The notes under the pieces were generated by a model. The model saw only the letters and a program-made list of their open reading frames with translations, was not told the DNA's origin and searched no databases. Both the position numbers and the translations under genes were made by a program. Shown here one piece after another: positions 5,979-7,571 of a stretch of 7,571 nucleotides of DNA. This DNA comes from an uncultured Collinsella sp. Lineage in GTDB: Bacteria; Actinomycetota; Coriobacteriia; Coriobacteriales; Coriobacteriaceae. The DNA is taken from contig CAAETU010000036.1 of the NCBI GenBank assembly GCA_900759045.1, positions 1 to 7,571 of the forward strand. The letters run 5' to 3'. Every line of letters begins with the position of its first letter. The stretch's first letter is position 1.

Positions 5979-6328
5979 TGGATCATCCCCTTTTGGCGAT
6001 AGCGCTCGTCCATGGCTTCGGAATAGATTGTTTCCCAACCGCGATCGTCGGATACGGGCGACGTAGCGATGCCCAGGTCCGCGTAAAGCTGATCCGCCGC
6101 CGCCCATGATGCGGCGAACGGAGTATCGGGCGCGACGGTCTGCTGCCGGTCGTCGACGGCCGCAAGCACTTCCTCGCACTGCCCGCCACCCTGCGCGACC
6201 TTGGCCACCACCTTTTTGATGAGCTCGGGCAGTGACCCGCCCGAAAGCCGCAGCGCTTCCTCGGCACGGTTCTTGACCTGGCGATCCACGCGAACGTTCA
6301 CCTGCGCCATGCCGCCAACAGCACCCAT
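5975..6328 (-). CDS. RelB/DinJ-like ribbon-helix-helix antitoxin
   Basis: The 117-residue product starts with a ribbon-helix-helix pattern, AQVNVRVDRQVKNRAEEALRLSGGSLPELIKKVV (residues 8-41), as in RelB/DinJ antitoxins. The beta strand VNVRVD would bind DNA as a dimer. The C-terminal part (GWETIYSEAMDERYRQKG, residues 98-114) is the likely toxin-wrapping helix. The ATG at 6328 is preferred because GAGG lies five bases upstream. The internal ATG at 6310 (MAQVNV) fits homologues in length but lacks a good site. An upstream GTG at 6367 overlaps the putative operator and is unlikely. The gene lies directly before the PIN toxin and overlaps it by 4 bp. It probably represses its own promoter at the duplicated GCTAGCACA sites. 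RelB-type antitoxins more often pair with RelE/YafQ toxins. Confidence 0.88.
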   Translation of the reverse strand: MGAVGGMAQVNVRVDRQVKNRAEEALRLSGGSLPELIKKVVAKVAQGGGQCEEVLAAVDDRQQTVAPDTPFAASWAAADQLYADLGIATSPVSDDRGWETIYSEAMDERYRQKGMIQ

Positions 6329-6359
6329 CTCAACCTCACCTTCGACTTCTGCTATCTTA

Positions 6360-6390
6360 GCTAGCACAACTATATATTGCTGCTAGCACA
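6360..6390 (-). promoter_or_regulatory. Putative autoregulatory operator (GCTAGCACA x2)
   Basis: The 9-bp sequence GCTAGCACA occurs exactly at 6360-6368 and 6382-6390 on the plus strand, 22 bp apart, or about two helical turns. Each contains the palindrome GCTAGC. One copy lies in the promoter spacer and the other abuts the -10 site and the expected transcription start. This is the arrangement expected for a ribbon-helix-helix repressor. Binding by the antitoxin is inference. Confidence 0.65.
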
Positions 6391-6397
6391 TGGTCAA
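6369..6397 (-). promoter_or_regulatory. Promoter of the toxin-antitoxin operon
   Basis: On the minus strand TTGACC (6397-6392; 5 of 6) and TATAGT (6374-6369; 5 of 6) are separated by the optimal 17 bases. Transcription would start near 6362, about 34 bases before the antitoxin ATG. The -35 site lies only five bases past the T-run of the ATPase terminator, so the two transcription units are tightly packed but separate. Confidence 0.75.
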
Positions 6398-6401
6398 ACG
6401 C

Positions 6402-6447
6402 AAAAGGCCTGCATTCTGGCGGCTGCAACACCGCCCAAATGCAGGCC
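6402..6447 (-). terminator. Rho-independent terminator of the metal ATPase gene
   Basis: On the minus strand GGCCTGCAT (6447-6439) pairs perfectly with ATGCAGGCC (6414-6406). An inner GGCGG/CCGCC stem lies inside, and TTTT (6405-6402) follows. It is 19 bp past the ATPase stop. The T-tract is short, but the stem is strong. Confidence 0.85.
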
Positions 6448-6466
6448 GAAAACTAAAGTAAAAGTG

Positions 6467-7571
6467 CTAGCGCAGATATGCCTTCGCGTTGCCCAAGCTG
6501 TAGGCGATCGTTGAGCCGTTATGCAGCAGCGACGACGTCTGCGGGGTAATCGCACCGGTAATGCCCAGTGCCAGGAGCGCTGAGTTGGTGAGCATCACCT
6601 TAGAATAGGAGCTCGTCAGACGATCAACGAGGCCCTGGCTCATGTGGCGCAGGCGCACAATCGCGGCGAGATCCGTATCGGTCAGGATGATATCGGCGAC
6701 CTCCTTGGCGATGTCGCTTCCGCCACCCATCGCCAGGCCCACGTCGGCCAAACCGAGCGCCGGCGAATCGTTGACGCCGTCGCCCACCATGGCAACGTGG
6801 CGCCCCTCGCCCTTGATGCGCTCCACATACGCGTACTTATCCTCGGGCAGCAGCTCGGCCTTAAACTCGTCGACCCCCGCCTCTCGCGCAATGCGCTCGG
6901 CCGTGCGCTCGGAGTCGCCCGTAAGCATAACGACATGTTTGACGCCCAGCGCATGCAGATCGGCGATGGCCTCGCGCACTCCGGGCTTGAGCGGATCCTC
7001 GATGCCGAGCACGCCCACGACCGTGCCGTCGACCGCCAGGTACAGCGGCGACAAGCCCTGCATCTGGGACTCGATGCGCTCCTTGATGTCGGATTCGAGC
7101 TGCGCGCCCTCATCCTCAAATACAAAGTGCGCGGAACCGATGATGGCGCGACGCCCTTCGATGGACGAAGCGATACCGTGTGCCACGATGTACTCGACGG
7201 CGGCGTGGCGCTCGCGATGCTCGAGCCCGCGCTCACGTGCCGCATTGACCACGGCGCGCGCCACCGGATGCGGAAAATGCTCCTCCAAGCAAGCGGAAAG
7301 GCGCAGGATCTCGTCCTCGCTCCAGCCATCGGTGGTAAGTACGCAGGCAAGACGCGGCTGCGCCTCGGTGAGCGTACCGGTCTTATCAAACACAATGGTG
7401 TCGGCCTTGGCAAACGACTCAAAGTACTTCGCGCCCTTGACCATGACGCCCATCTTGGCAGCATCGCTCATAGCGGTCATGACGGCAACGGAACCCGTGA
7501 GCTTGAGTGCGCACGAGTAGTCGACCATCAGTGCCGCTGAGGTCTTGATGAGGCTGCGGGTGGTAAGCGCA
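6467..7571 (-). CDS. P1B-type heavy-metal-transporting ATPase, C-terminal part (partial)
   Basis: The frame is open to the right edge of the window, so the N-terminal metal-binding domain and first membrane helices lie outside. About 367 residues are visible. Counting from the methionine encoded at 7528, they contain the phosphorylation motif DKTGTLT (Asp48), the P1B-specific His-Pro in HFPHPVA (87-88), MLTGDSERTA (201-210), the hinge GDGVNDSPAL (249-258), and the last two membrane helices ending in SLLHNGSTIAYSLGNAKAYL. These identify a membrane pump driven by ATP that exports a transition metal. The membrane metal site reads DYSCALKL instead of the usual CPC or CPx, so the metal cannot be assigned. 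The frame ends at TAG (6469-6467). A strong terminator follows, so the ATPase is the last gene of its unit. Confidence 0.96.
   Translation of the reverse strand, partial: ALTTRSLIKTSAALMVDYSCALKLTGSVAVMTAMSDAAKMGVMVKGAKYFESFAKADTIVFDKTGTLTEAQPRLACVLTTDGWSEDEILRLSACLEEHFPHPVARAVVNAARERGLEHRERHAAVEYIVAHGIASSIEGRRAIIGSAHFVFEDEGAQLESDIKERIESQMQGLSPLYLAVDGTVVGVLGIEDPLKPGVREAIADLHALGVKHVVMLTGDSERTAERIAREAGVDEFKAELLPEDKYAYVERIKGEGRHVAMVGDGVNDSPALGLADVGLAMGGGSDIAKEVADIILTDTDLAAIVRLRHMSQGLVDRLTSSYSKVMLTNSALLALGITGAITPQTSSLLHNGSTIAYSLGNAKAYLR

Noticed and set aside
5979..6179. N-terminal extension of the PIN toxin
   Set aside because: It overlaps the antitoxin gene in another phase, is arginine/glycine-rich, and a GTG overlapping the antitoxin stop has a proper ribosome binding site.
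6329..6367. Upstream GTG start for the antitoxin
   Set aside because: It falls within the predicted operator and transcription start and has no ribosome binding site.

Overview
The window reads as ordinary chromosome from a GC-rich Gram-positive bacterium. It is probably an actinobacterium of the Coriobacteriia, with Collinsella-like gut genera as the best guess. That rests on the rplM-rpsI-glmM order, strong GGAGG-type ribosome binding sites, GC-rich codon use, and a PTS enzyme IIA beside core genes. The genus is inference, not proof.

Layout, left to right. At 1-60 a plus-strand reading frame ends (19 residues visible, identity unknown). From 586 down to 89 lies a minus-strand glucose-type PTS IIA gene (crr-like). 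From 2960 down to 658 is a core cluster read leftward: rplM (L13), rpsI (S9) and glmM (phosphoglucosamine mutase). It starts from a good promoter at 3027-3054 and has a leader stem-loop. A Rho-independent terminator sits between rpsI and glmM, so glmM, and perhaps crr, seem to depend on read-through or an unseen promoter. From 3996 to 3118 is a minus-strand patatin-like phospholipase.

The stretch 3997-4366 carries no protein gene. It holds a compact hairpin-rich element (4177-4309) bounded by 11-bp inverted repeats, and then the terminator of ssrA. ssrA (tmRNA) occupies 4367-4730 on the minus strand, with the acceptor stem, T-arm, encoded CCA and a tag reading frame ending ALAA. A 17-nt piece of its 3' end is repeated exactly, in inverted orientation, at 4293-4309.

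On the plus strand, 4970-5404 encodes an unrecognised acidic helical protein with an internal duplication. Facing it is a minus-strand toxin-antitoxin pair: a RelB/DinJ-like ribbon-helix-helix antitoxin (6328-5975) overlapping by 4 bp a PIN-domain toxin (5978-5463). Its promoter carries a duplicated GCTAGCACA site that looks like an autoregulatory operator. The right end is the C-terminal part of a P1B-type metal-transporting ATPase (7571-6467), closed by a strong terminator just before the toxin-antitoxin promoter.

In function the window joins translation (L13, S9, tmRNA rescue), cell-wall precursor synthesis (GlmM), sugar uptake and regulation (IIA), lipid hydrolysis (patatin), metal export, and one small toxin-antitoxin module. 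I do not see a large undescribed system. The most unusual part is the repeat architecture beside ssrA.
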